Positions 8,296 through 15,565 of a stretch of DNA of 39,038 nt are shown piece after piece. Made by a program: the position numbers and the translations under genes. The notes beneath the pieces were generated by a model. The model did not search any database and was not told where the DNA came from. It saw nothing but the letters and a program-made list of their open reading frames with translations. Source of the DNA: Sphingobium quisquiliarum P25 (GTDB lineage: Bacteria > Pseudomonadota > Alphaproteobacteria > Sphingomonadales > Sphingomonadaceae); NCBI RefSeq assembly GCF_000445065.1, contig NZ_ATHO01000128.1:1-39038 (forward strand). The letters run 5' to 3'. Within the stretch, counting starts at the first letter, position 1. Each line of letters opens with the position of its first letter.

Positions 8296-9353
8296 GCGAC
8301 GGCCCGCGTCGAAGGGGCTGCCTGCGCACTCAGCGCCAGGTTCAGCATGGAACTCATCAGGCTTTCATTAAAATGATCGTTGCGGAGGGCGCGCGCCCGG
8401 CCCGCCTGGGCTATGCGGCGACGGCGCGCGGGGTCTGTCAGCAATTGCCGGCAATGATCGATGCATTCCTGCGCGTCGGACCAGAAGAGCGCCTCCCGCC
8501 CTTCCTCGTATAGCTGAAGATGTTCAGGCGTGCGTTGGCCGCACAACAGGCTGCCAAGCACCGGGATCTCCATTGAGCGCGTTGTGTGTTGATCGCGATT
8601 GCCTTGAGAGAGGAGGGCAATGGAGATGTCGGCTGCCGCCACCGCTGCGTCATACGCCTGCGGCGTCAACTCACCCAGCGTGATCAGAGGTTCGAGCGCG
8701 GTATATTCAAGAGCTTTGTTCCAGCGCGGGCCGAAGATTTGCAGCGGCAGGCCTGCTTGCGCCAGCTTCAGGAGAAAGGCGCCGCGTTCTGGCATCCAGG
8801 TTCCGACGAAGGAAATGGACGAGAGGTAGGGCTTCTTCGCTTCTTCCGAGGGCAGCCGGTCAGGATCGCGTAGCGGATCGTCGGCGGCGAACCAGACCCG
8901 ATGTACCCGCCGCGCGCCCGCAAGCTTTGCCTGCGCGACATTGCTCTCACGCGGAACGAAAAGGCAGTCATAATGTGCGACCGCGCCGAGGAACGCACGC
9001 CAGCGGCCGCCATCACGCCGGACATAGGGATTGTCCGGATTGTAGTTCACGACGATGGGCGCGAAGCGGCGGAGCATCTGAACCGTCTTTCCGTCGATCA
9101 ATTCGCCGCTGTCGATATAGGCGAGGTCGAATGCCTGATCGCCTGCGCATGCCGCGATGTGGCTGCGGACCAGTGCACCGAAGCCGAAGCCGCCGGTCTT
9201 GAACGACCAACTGCGCGCGAGACTGCCCAAGGGCAGGGCGGCGAAGGGATCGACCGCCTTCACCCGGTGTCCCAACCGGCCGAGGGCGAGCCGCCGCGCG
9301 CGGCAGGTTCCGCTGTCGGGGCCGATATAGAGGATGGACTGGGAGTGCGTCAT
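8292..9353 (-). CDS. CgeB-like glycosyltransferase
   Basis: This 353-residue GT-B protein resembles the CgeB / DUF3880 plus group-1 glycosyltransferase family. The N-terminal domain begins SILYIGPDSGTCRARRLAL and contains VVNYNPDNPYVRRDGG. The C-terminal domain has ISFVGTWMPERGAF and TTRSMEIPVLGSLLCG, the family's conserved donor-side region. These enzymes decorate spore coats, glycans or maturing polysaccharides. Here it most likely adds a sugar to the EPS unit. It is coupled by ATGA overlaps to gmhB upstream and the flippase downstream. The sugar is unknown. Confidence 0.8.
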   Translation of the reverse strand: MTHSQSILYIGPDSGTCRARRLALGRLGHRVKAVDPFAALPLGSLARSWSFKTGGFGFGALVRSHIAACAGDQAFDLAYIDSGELIDGKTVQMLRRFAPIVVNYNPDNPYVRRDGGRWRAFLGAVAHYDCLFVPRESNVAQAKLAGARRVHRVWFAADDPLRDPDRLPSEEAKKPYLSSISFVGTWMPERGAFLLKLAQAGLPLQIFGPRWNKALEYTALEPLITLGELTPQAYDAAVAAADISIALLSQGNRDQHTTRSMEIPVLGSLLCGQRTPEHLQLYEEGREALFWSDAQECIDHCRQLLTDPARRRRIAQAGRARALRNDHFNESLMSSMLNLALSAQAAPSTRAVA

Positions 9354-9931
9354 CGCGCCGCCTGCAATTGCGTGGCCGGGTAGGATGACCCCGCCAGGAT
9401 GAGTCTGGCCGCTTCGACCATATCGGAACAGATTGGTTTACCGGTCGCCTTCGCCCAGTCGCTGTGGCGTGCACCTTCGCCGGTCAGCAGCAGGATCGAA
9501 GAAGCGCCGACCGCGTCACCCAGTTGCAGGTCCGACCTTTTGTCACCGATCATCCAGCAGCGGCGCAGATCGAGCGAGAAATCCTGCGCGGCATGCAGCG
9601 CCAGTCCGGGCAGCGGTTTGCGGCAGTTGCAATCGTCGCCCGGCGCGTGGGGACAGATATACCAGCCCGCGACGCTGATATCGTGCGCGGCCAGTTGTTT
9701 GGCGATGGCATGATTGACATCGACCAGATCGCTCAGGCCGAAATAGCCGCGCCCGACGCCGGACTGGTTCGACAGGATGATCAAGGGAAGCCCGACGGCC
9801 GTCAGGAGCCGCAAGCCGTCGATCACGCCTTCCTCCAGCCTGATGCAGGCGGGGTCACTGACATAGCCGGTGTCGACGTTGATCGTCCCATCCCGATCGA
9901 GCAGCACGGCTGCGCCCATGACATCAGGCAT
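9350..9931 (-). CDS. gmhB: Heptose-1,7-bisphosphate 7-phosphatase
   Basis: This 193-residue HAD-family phosphatase has the nucleophile motif LLDRDGTIN (Asp12 and Asp14), the second-motif Ser in LIILSNQSGVGRGYF, and the acidic MIGDKRSDLQLG motif. A Cys/His zinc site CPHAPGDDCNCRKP is diagnostic for GmhB-type enzymes. It removes the 7-phosphate from D-glycero-D-manno-heptose 1,7-bisphosphate in ADP-heptose synthesis, between the two steps of HldE, whose gene lies two positions upstream. Its ATG overlaps the heptosyltransferase-like gene by 8 bases. Histidinol-phosphatase or other HAD roles are possible but less likely with this neighbourhood. Confidence 0.9.
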   Translation of the reverse strand: MPDVMGAAVLLDRDGTINVDTGYVSDPACIRLEEGVIDGLRLLTAVGLPLIILSNQSGVGRGYFGLSDLVDVNHAIAKQLAAHDISVAGWYICPHAPGDDCNCRKPLPGLALHAAQDFSLDLRRCWMIGDKRSDLQLGDAVGASSILLLTGEGARHSDWAKATGKPICSDMVEAARLILAGSSYPATQLQAAR

Positions 9932-10934
9932 GGGCGCACCGCGACAGTGCGAGGGCGCGGGCGGCTACATGGCCGACGCTGATGTTGCGTACTCCGCTCA
10001 TGTCCTGAATGGCTCCGCAATGGTCGCCATAGGGATGCCATTTCCGGGGCGGATTATTGTCGCCGAAAAGCCCGAGCGTCGGCGCTCCCGCCGCTGCCGC
10101 CAGGTGCATAGGCCCGCTGTCATGGCCGATGAAAAGCGCCGCCTTCGCCAGGACAGCAGCCGACTGCCGCGGGCTGAGTGGACCGCACAGGTTCAGCCTT
10201 TCCGCTGGCCAGCGGCGCAGCAGTCGTTCCGTTGGCGCGAAATCGCCCGCGCCGCCAAGGCCGACCAGTGGCAGCCCCCGCATTTCGCCGCCGAGACGGG
10301 AAAGCAGCGCAGTCCAATTTTCTTTGCCCCAGTCATTGGCGGGCAGCTTGGTCCCGACGCTGATGGCGAGGAACGGCTTGCCGCCAAGGGGAGCGAGAGC
10401 TTCTTGCCCCTTTGCTATTTCGGCCGGGGTGAGGCGCAGATCCCAATTGTTCCGGTCGGCAAGGTCAAGAGCGCCGAGATCGGCGATGGTACGAGCCAGG
10501 CGTTCGGCCTCCGGCTCGATCGTAGCGCCATCCGCCTCTATGCGGTTGTTGTGGAGGTCGGGCGAGACCGGTGCGCCGATCACCTTGAGAATGCCCGCAT
10601 AGCGAAAGAAAGTCAGGTCTCGCGCGACCATGTCCGGTCCGCGGCCTGCGGCGAGGTAGATCATGGTGCGTGCGCCAGTTGCGCGAATCTTCAGCAGCAG
10701 CCGGATCAGTTGGGCGCGTGACCGCTCTCCCACATCATAGGCGATGGTTCGATGGATGAGGCCGCTGCCGCCGATCACCGCCTCCAGCGCAGGCGCAGCG
10801 CCGGAAACCGGATTGTTTGTCAGCACCACCCGCTCGTTGTCCGGAAAGTGCCGTGCGATCTGATGAAAGCAGGGGAGCGCGACAAGCGTGTCGCCGAGGC
10901 TGCCCAGCCGGTAGATGAGGATTGGTCTGCTCAA
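9924..10934 (-). CDS. Family 9 glycosyltransferase, ADP-heptose:LPS heptosyltransferase-like
   Basis: The 336-residue protein is a GT9-family GT-B enzyme. Its N-terminus ILIYRLGSLGDTLVALPCF has the family's R-x-G-x-x-G-D motif. The C-terminal part has IGHDSGPMHLAAAAGAPTLG, the classic GT9 donor-binding segment, preceded by ISVGTKLPANDWG. Being flanked by hldE and gmhB, it most likely transfers heptose from an ADP-heptose donor. It starts with TTG that overlaps the hldE stop as TTGA, with GGGAG ten bases upstream; no ATG is suitably placed nearby. It resembles WaaC/WaaF/WaaQ in general, but the acceptor here may be the EPS unit and not lipid A core. Confidence 0.85.
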   Translation of the reverse strand: MSRPILIYRLGSLGDTLVALPCFHQIARHFPDNERVVLTNNPVSGAAPALEAVIGGSGLIHRTIAYDVGERSRAQLIRLLLKIRATGARTMIYLAAGRGPDMVARDLTFFRYAGILKVIGAPVSPDLHNNRIEADGATIEPEAERLARTIADLGALDLADRNNWDLRLTPAEIAKGQEALAPLGGKPFLAISVGTKLPANDWGKENWTALLSRLGGEMRGLPLVGLGGAGDFAPTERLLRRWPAERLNLCGPLSPRQSAAVLAKAALFIGHDSGPMHLAAAAGAPTLGLFGDNNPPRKWHPYGDHCGAIQDMSGVRNISVGHVAARALALSRCAHA

Positions 10935-12421
10935 GAGATGGCCACTCCCGTCAGGCCTGCGTCACCATTGCGTAGCGCCGCCTGGACGATCGTTCGCGAC
11001 GTGCTGCGGTCGGGAAGAAGGTCGAAGGTCACGACGCGGCCGCCGCGCGCGTGCACGATGTCGGCGCCGACGATATCCTCCAACTTGTAATCTGCGCCCT
11101 TGATCAGCAGGTCGGGCTGCAACGCCTTGATGGCCTCCAGGGGCGTGTCCTCCTCAAAGATCAGCACCTGATCGACGAAGGCGAGCGCGGCGAGGATCTG
11201 TGCGCGATCCATCTCCATGTTGAGAGGGCGGGCCGGCCCCTTCAGCCGTTTGACCGACGCGTCGCTGTTAAGGCCGACGACCAACCGGTCGCATTGGCTA
11301 CGGGCGAACTCCAGCAGCTTCACATGGCCAAGATGCAATATGTCGAAACAGCCGTTGGTGAAGCCCACGGTCAAGCCCCGTGCCGCCCAATCCTCCCGCT
11401 GGACGCGGGCGGAGCGGAGGGTGCGCACCTTGCCGCTGGGGATTTGCAGATGCTGCTCGGCGAGGCGGTTCAGTTCTTCCTGCACTTCGGAGATCGACAC
11501 AGTGGCGGTGCCGCGTTTGCCCACCACGAGGCCGGCCGCTGCATTGGCCATTCTGGCTGCGTCATCCATCGTCATGCCGCCGCCAAGCGCGATGGCGAGG
11601 GTTGCGACGACGGTATCGCCCGCGCCTGAGACGTCGAAAACCTCGCGTGCGCTGGCTGAGATATGGAGGGGAGCCTGATCTCGCCGGAAGAGTGACATGC
11701 CCTGCTCGGAGCGCGTGAGCAGGATGGCGTCGCACTGCGCCATGGCGAGCATCTTCAGTCCAGCGGCTTCGGCTTCGGCATCGTTCGTGATCATCATTCC
11801 AGTCGCCGCTCGCGCTTCATTGATATTAGGCGTCAGCACCGTCGCGCCAGCATAGCGGGTGAGATCGCTGGACTTGGGATCGATGATGACGGGAACGCCG
11901 GAAAGGCGCGCCGCCGGGATCAGGCGGCGCAGTAATCCGTCGGTGACTACTCCCTTGGCGTAGTCGGAAATTATAAGAACATCTCGCGATTGCAGCATTT
12001 CTACCGCACATGCGTAAATTCGATCCTCGGCGGACTTCGATACGCTATGGACGCTTTCATGATCGGCGCGTAGCAGCTGCTGCCCCTGCGCGACATAACG
12101 GGTCTTTTCTATCGTTGGACGGGCATCGTCATTTATTGGCACGAAGTGGACATGATCAAATTCCGACAGGGAACCGATCAGATCTGATCCGACCTTATCA
12201 TTGCCTATGACGCCGATTAGAGAACATTCGCCGTTCATTGCTGCAATGTTACGCGTAACGTTCGCTGCACCGCCAGGAACGCTCTCCGTCCGCTCTATTG
12301 CGATTACAGGGACCGGACTTTCCGGTGATATCCTGGTAACTGCGCCATATATGAAGCGATCCAACATGAGATCGCCAACGCAAATAGTTCGGACAAATGA
12401 GAAATCTTTCGGCCGAATCAT
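10931..12421 (-). CDS. hldE: Bifunctional heptose 7-phosphate kinase / heptose 1-phosphate adenylyltransferase
   Basis: This 496-residue enzyme has two domains. Residues 1 to about 320 form a PfkB-type sugar kinase, with VPGGAANVTRNIAAM and the catalytic DVSGAGDTVVATLA signature. Residues about 345-480 form a nucleotidyltransferase with GFTNGCFDILHLGHVKLLE (HxGH motif) and LIKGADY. It phosphorylates D-glycero-D-manno-heptose 7-phosphate and, after GmhB, adenylates heptose-1-phosphate. Size agrees with enterobacterial HldE. I chose the ATG at 12421, with GGAG ten bases upstream, because the product then starts just before the kinase domain; a TTG at 12466 extends the frame. It heads the seven-gene minus-strand run, so its promoter should lie in 12422-12555. 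Confidence 0.94.
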   Translation of the reverse strand: MIRPKDFSFVRTICVGDLMLDRFIYGAVTRISPESPVPVIAIERTESVPGGAANVTRNIAAMNGECSLIGVIGNDKVGSDLIGSLSEFDHVHFVPINDDARPTIEKTRYVAQGQQLLRADHESVHSVSKSAEDRIYACAVEMLQSRDVLIISDYAKGVVTDGLLRRLIPAARLSGVPVIIDPKSSDLTRYAGATVLTPNINEARAATGMMITNDAEAEAAGLKMLAMAQCDAILLTRSEQGMSLFRRDQAPLHISASAREVFDVSGAGDTVVATLAIALGGGMTMDDAARMANAAAGLVVGKRGTATVSISEVQEELNRLAEQHLQIPSGKVRTLRSARVQREDWAARGLTVGFTNGCFDILHLGHVKLLEFARSQCDRLVVGLNSDASVKRLKGPARPLNMEMDRAQILAALAFVDQVLIFEEDTPLEAIKALQPDLLIKGADYKLEDIVGADIVHARGGRVVTFDLLPDRSTSRTIVQAALRNGDAGLTGVAIS

Positions 12422-12555
12422 AACAATGATGCTCCGTTCATGCCGTTGGTCATAATCGTGCTTCAAAATTCATTTATTAGCAAGTGCACAAATGGACAGA
12501 TTTTGTACCCATGAGTGTTTCATAATCGTCCGATTTGTTCTGCGGTGCGGTATCG

Positions 12556-14871
12556 CTATTCAATAACGGTGTTCACCGCCTTTTCGGCCGAGGCGGTGGT
12601 CCTCCAATCTTCGAAGAACTCCCCGCGTCCCGATGTGCGCGCCGCGCTGATCACTGTGCCGCCGCTTCCTGTCCCGATCCGATATGCGACCTCGCAATCG
12701 GTGCAGCTATTGCGTTGAAAGATCGTCCCAAGCACGCGGGGCACGGCCATCGGTTCGTAGCGCGTGTTATTTTCCACCCGCATCATCGCAAAATATCCTT
12801 CATTTCCGGCATATTCCTCCGAACTGAGCGTGAAGGGTGGATTGTGCGCCGTTATGCTGTTGTCGCGGAACCTGATCCCTATCATCGCAATGCCGAAGGC
12901 GCGTGCGTCCGCGTTCACGAACATCGATGTCAGGTAAGAAGGCCAGGAAAGGGTGAGGTTTTTCACCTCATTATCCAGAATATCGACATCGTAGATCGGG
13001 TCGAACATGCCCGTATCGAGATTTTGATAGGAACGCAGATAGACGCCGCCGCTTTCCAGGAAGTGGTTTCCGCTGATCAACACATGACGAATAGCGGTTT
13101 GATAGAGCCACACGCCGCGTGGCATCTGGCTGAAAACATTATCCCTGATCAGAGCCTTTTGCAGCCCCCAGACGAAGGCCGCATATTTGCTGGTCGCGTC
13201 GGGGATGCTGTTCCATGGATGGTCGACAGTCAGCACCGAGCCATTGACACTGCGTACCGAGCGGGTCTGTCCCGCGCCCCGGCCTGCGACTATCGCGATC
13301 CCATAATTGCCGGGCATTTGCGAGAAGGGGCCGAGCTTTGCTGAGAACCTGCTGTCAGTGATGCTGTTGGCGTCAGCGGCCTCGACGGTCCCGATGCTTT
13401 CCGTTCGGATCGCTCCGCCCCCTTCGGTCAGGATCGCTTCCCCGTCATTGCGGGTGCGATTGGTGATAGGGCCATTCACCGTGTCGAAGACATTGCCGAT
13501 GATCGCAATCCCGGACGCGAAATCAACCGTCATCATGTGCAGCGCGCCAGCTTCGTCCTGGCGGCTGGCGTCGCGGCGGAACAGGTTCTTGCCGATATAG
13601 CTATTGCGCGTGCGTTCGAACGCCGCCGCGCCCATGACGAGACGCGTGACGTTGTTTTGGAAAATCAAGCCGTTGGAATCGCTGAACAGATAGGGTGACT
13701 GCTGGTTCATGCTGCCGGTCTGGTTGAAGGTGCAGCCGGTCACGAGGGTGTTTTCGTTGCCGTCAAAAAAAGACTGGCGCTGCGTACCGAAGTTCATCGT
13801 CACATTTTGCAGCAGCAGGAAACGGCTCTTGTGAAGAATCGGTCCTTCAGACGCGCCCGCGTTGGTGAGGGTGAGATCTCGGATCGCGATCACTTGTTTC
13901 TGGATGGCGGAGAGCGGGTAGTCGCTGCGGTAGAGAAGCTGCGTCGCATTCTGTCCCGCGCCCTGAAGGATGATGTTGCTGGGGAGGACTATGCTGCTGT
14001 CCAGTGTGCAGACTCCCGCGCTTAGCGAAATCATTCCCCCGCCGCTCCGGGCGAGCGCGTCTGCCTGCGTCTGGATGGCTTGCGACGCGGACCTGTTCCC
14101 GCTGCAATCCACCTGCGCGATCCGGCCAAGAAGGGAGGCGAAGAGATCCAGCCATCCTGCTTCCCCACCGAAGATGTTGTGTCCTGCACCAGCCACGATC
14201 TCTATTGTCTGATCGGCGGTAGCTGGAGCCAAGCCGCCGCCATTATCGACCCGCACCGCTACAGCTTGCTTTTGGGTCAGGTTCGATGGCGCCCTGACCA
14301 CGAGCATTTCCGGGCCGCTGGCGGCGAGATCGACAGAGGCGGCTACCCCATCTACGTCAACGCGCGGGGTGTATGATGCGAGCATGAGATTGCGGCCAAA
14401 GATGCGGAACGCACCACCCGGAGCGGTTGCAATACTGTCAAAATTGTAGATGATCGGGGCGTTCAACGAGACAGTCGCGCTCGACAAGGCGCCGCTTACA
14501 ACGCGGACAGCCAGAGCGGGTCCTGCATCGGCGGGGATTTCAGCGGCCAACCAATCGCCCACGTGATTGACGATGCGCAGCCGCCTTTCAGGATTGGACC
14601 CGGATGACTGCATCACCACGGCCGGGGCGGGGCCGAAATTCTCGCCCTGCAAATAGATGATGTCGCCTGCCTGAGCCGATTGCGGCGCGTTGAAGATGAT
14701 GGGCGCGGTGGACGAGGAGGGGGAGGTGTTTGGGCTTCCGGTCCCGGCGCCGTTCGCGCCGCCGACAATATTGGAGGAGGACCCGCCACAGGCGGTCACC
14801 AGAATGACGCTGGCGCGCAAAGCTCCGCGCCAGATGCTATCGCGCGTCTGGGAGTGTCTTAAACGCAGCAT
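12556..14871 (-). CDS. Surface lipoprotein with TIG-like domains and a right-handed beta-helix
   Basis: The 771-residue product begins with a long charged n-region and a hydrophobic stretch ending in the lipobox-like LVTAC, so it should be a lipoprotein, probably on the outer membrane. A low-complexity Gly/Ser/Thr/Asn linker follows. Then come two IPT/TIG-like beta-sandwiches (each with a pattern like IIYLQGENFG, about residues 60-225). The rest is a pectate-lyase-type parallel beta-helix, opening with NIILQGAGQNATQLLYRSD and showing many stacked Asn/Gly-rich turns. Such proteins bind or cut polysaccharides, as lyases or epimerases, or act as surface adhesins. No catalytic set was identified with confidence. 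Upstream ATG at 14940 is possible but lacks a signal peptide fit. It is divergent from the small lipoprotein at 15038. Confidence 0.75.
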   Translation of the reverse strand: MLRLRHSQTRDSIWRGALRASVILVTACGGSSSNIVGGANGAGTGSPNTSPSSSTAPIIFNAPQSAQAGDIIYLQGENFGPAPAVVMQSSGSNPERRLRIVNHVGDWLAAEIPADAGPALAVRVVSGALSSATVSLNAPIIYNFDSIATAPGGAFRIFGRNLMLASYTPRVDVDGVAASVDLAASGPEMLVVRAPSNLTQKQAVAVRVDNGGGLAPATADQTIEIVAGAGHNIFGGEAGWLDLFASLLGRIAQVDCSGNRSASQAIQTQADALARSGGGMISLSAGVCTLDSSIVLPSNIILQGAGQNATQLLYRSDYPLSAIQKQVIAIRDLTLTNAGASEGPILHKSRFLLLQNVTMNFGTQRQSFFDGNENTLVTGCTFNQTGSMNQQSPYLFSDSNGLIFQNNVTRLVMGAAAFERTRNSYIGKNLFRRDASRQDEAGALHMMTVDFASGIAIIGNVFDTVNGPITNRTRNDGEAILTEGGGAIRTESIGTVEAADANSITDSRFSAKLGPFSQMPGNYGIAIVAGRGAGQTRSVRSVNGSVLTVDHPWNSIPDATSKYAAFVWGLQKALIRDNVFSQMPRGVWLYQTAIRHVLISGNHFLESGGVYLRSYQNLDTGMFDPIYDVDILDNEVKNLTLSWPSYLTSMFVNADARAFGIAMIGIRFRDNSITAHNPPFTLSSEEYAGNEGYFAMMRVENNTRYEPMAVPRVLGTIFQRNSCTDCEVAYRIGTGSGGTVISAARTSGRGEFFEDWRTTASAEKAVNTVIE

Positions 14872-15037
14872 CAATTGGGGAAAAATCCTCAAATTTCCTC
14901 CAAATATTATAGATATAATGATATTTCCAAATATATTCACAAGTAAATCAGGTCATGAAAATATTATTATTAATAATTACTTTTATACTAGATCGAAATA
15001 AGCTATTTATCAGTATATTTACTTGAGGAGGCGTTAC
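14872..15037. promoter_or_regulatory. AT-rich divergent promoter region
   Basis: These 166 bases separate the divergent beta-helix lipoprotein and small lipoprotein genes and are strikingly AT-rich in a GC-rich window. TATAAT occurs on the plus strand (14914-14919) and on the minus strand (14911-14906), but neither has a TTGACA-like partner at 16-18 bases. Promoters in both directions are very likely here; exact positions are not assignable. Confidence 0.5.
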
Positions 15038-15487
15038 ATGCAGATTCGATATCCAGCGGCGGCAATGATGTCTTTCCTCCTAGCGTCCTGCGGCAATTCC
15101 GAAGGGGGGCGGCAGACACTCGCCGATGTTTGCGGCCCTTCGCCTTCGGTCAGTGCGGAGGGGCAGGAGAGCAAGCCATTGGCCGGAGCCGGCAAAGGCA
15201 AGTTGCAGGCCGCAGGGGACAATCTGGGCGAGGTTGTCGGGCAGATGTCCTGGCACCTGTGCAACGCGCGCGCCAATGGCTGGATCGACGATGCCTTCTA
15301 CCGCAAGGAAAGTGTAGCGCTGCGCCAGGCCATCTTCAGCAAGCTGGGAGTCAGTGCCCCCGAGGCCGCGAGCACGCCCGCAGATGGCGGGAACGATCAG
15401 ACCGCCGAATCGAGCGAGGACATCCGCAAACAGGCCTGCCTGAAGGCGGCGGGAAGCGACCCGGCGGCAGTCCAGGCCTGCCAATGA
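15038..15487 (+). CDS. Small lipoprotein of unknown function
   Basis: This 149-residue protein starts at the ATG at 15038, six bases after a strong GAGGAGG; an earlier ATG at 15023 lacks one. The N-terminus is a lipoprotein signal with SFLLASC as lipobox (cleavage before Cys at about residue 18). The mature part contains further Cys residues near positions 32, 75, 134 and 148, which might pair in the periplasm, and an Ala/Ser/Glu-rich linker. I recognise no family. It faces the beta-helix lipoprotein across an AT-rich promoter region, and its 3' end converges on the co-polymerase gene, which suggests an accessory role at the envelope in EPS handling. Confidence 0.75.
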   Translation: MQIRYPAAAMMSFLLASCGNSEGGRQTLADVCGPSPSVSAEGQESKPLAGAGKGKLQAAGDNLGEVVGQMSWHLCNARANGWIDDAFYRKESVALRQAIFSKLGVSAPEAASTPADGGNDQTAESSEDIRKQACLKAAGSDPAAVQACQ

Positions 15488-15565
15488 AACAGAGGAGGGG
15501 GCGCATGGCACGGGCCGCGCCTCCGCCCATACATCGGTGAATGTGTGAGACATCGCCGCAGCCGT

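Noticed and set aside
15488..15565. Terminator between the small lipoprotein and the co-polymerase genes
   Set aside because: A GC-rich imperfect inverted repeat (GGGCGC...GCGCC) is present, but no T-run follows in either direction and the stem is uneven.
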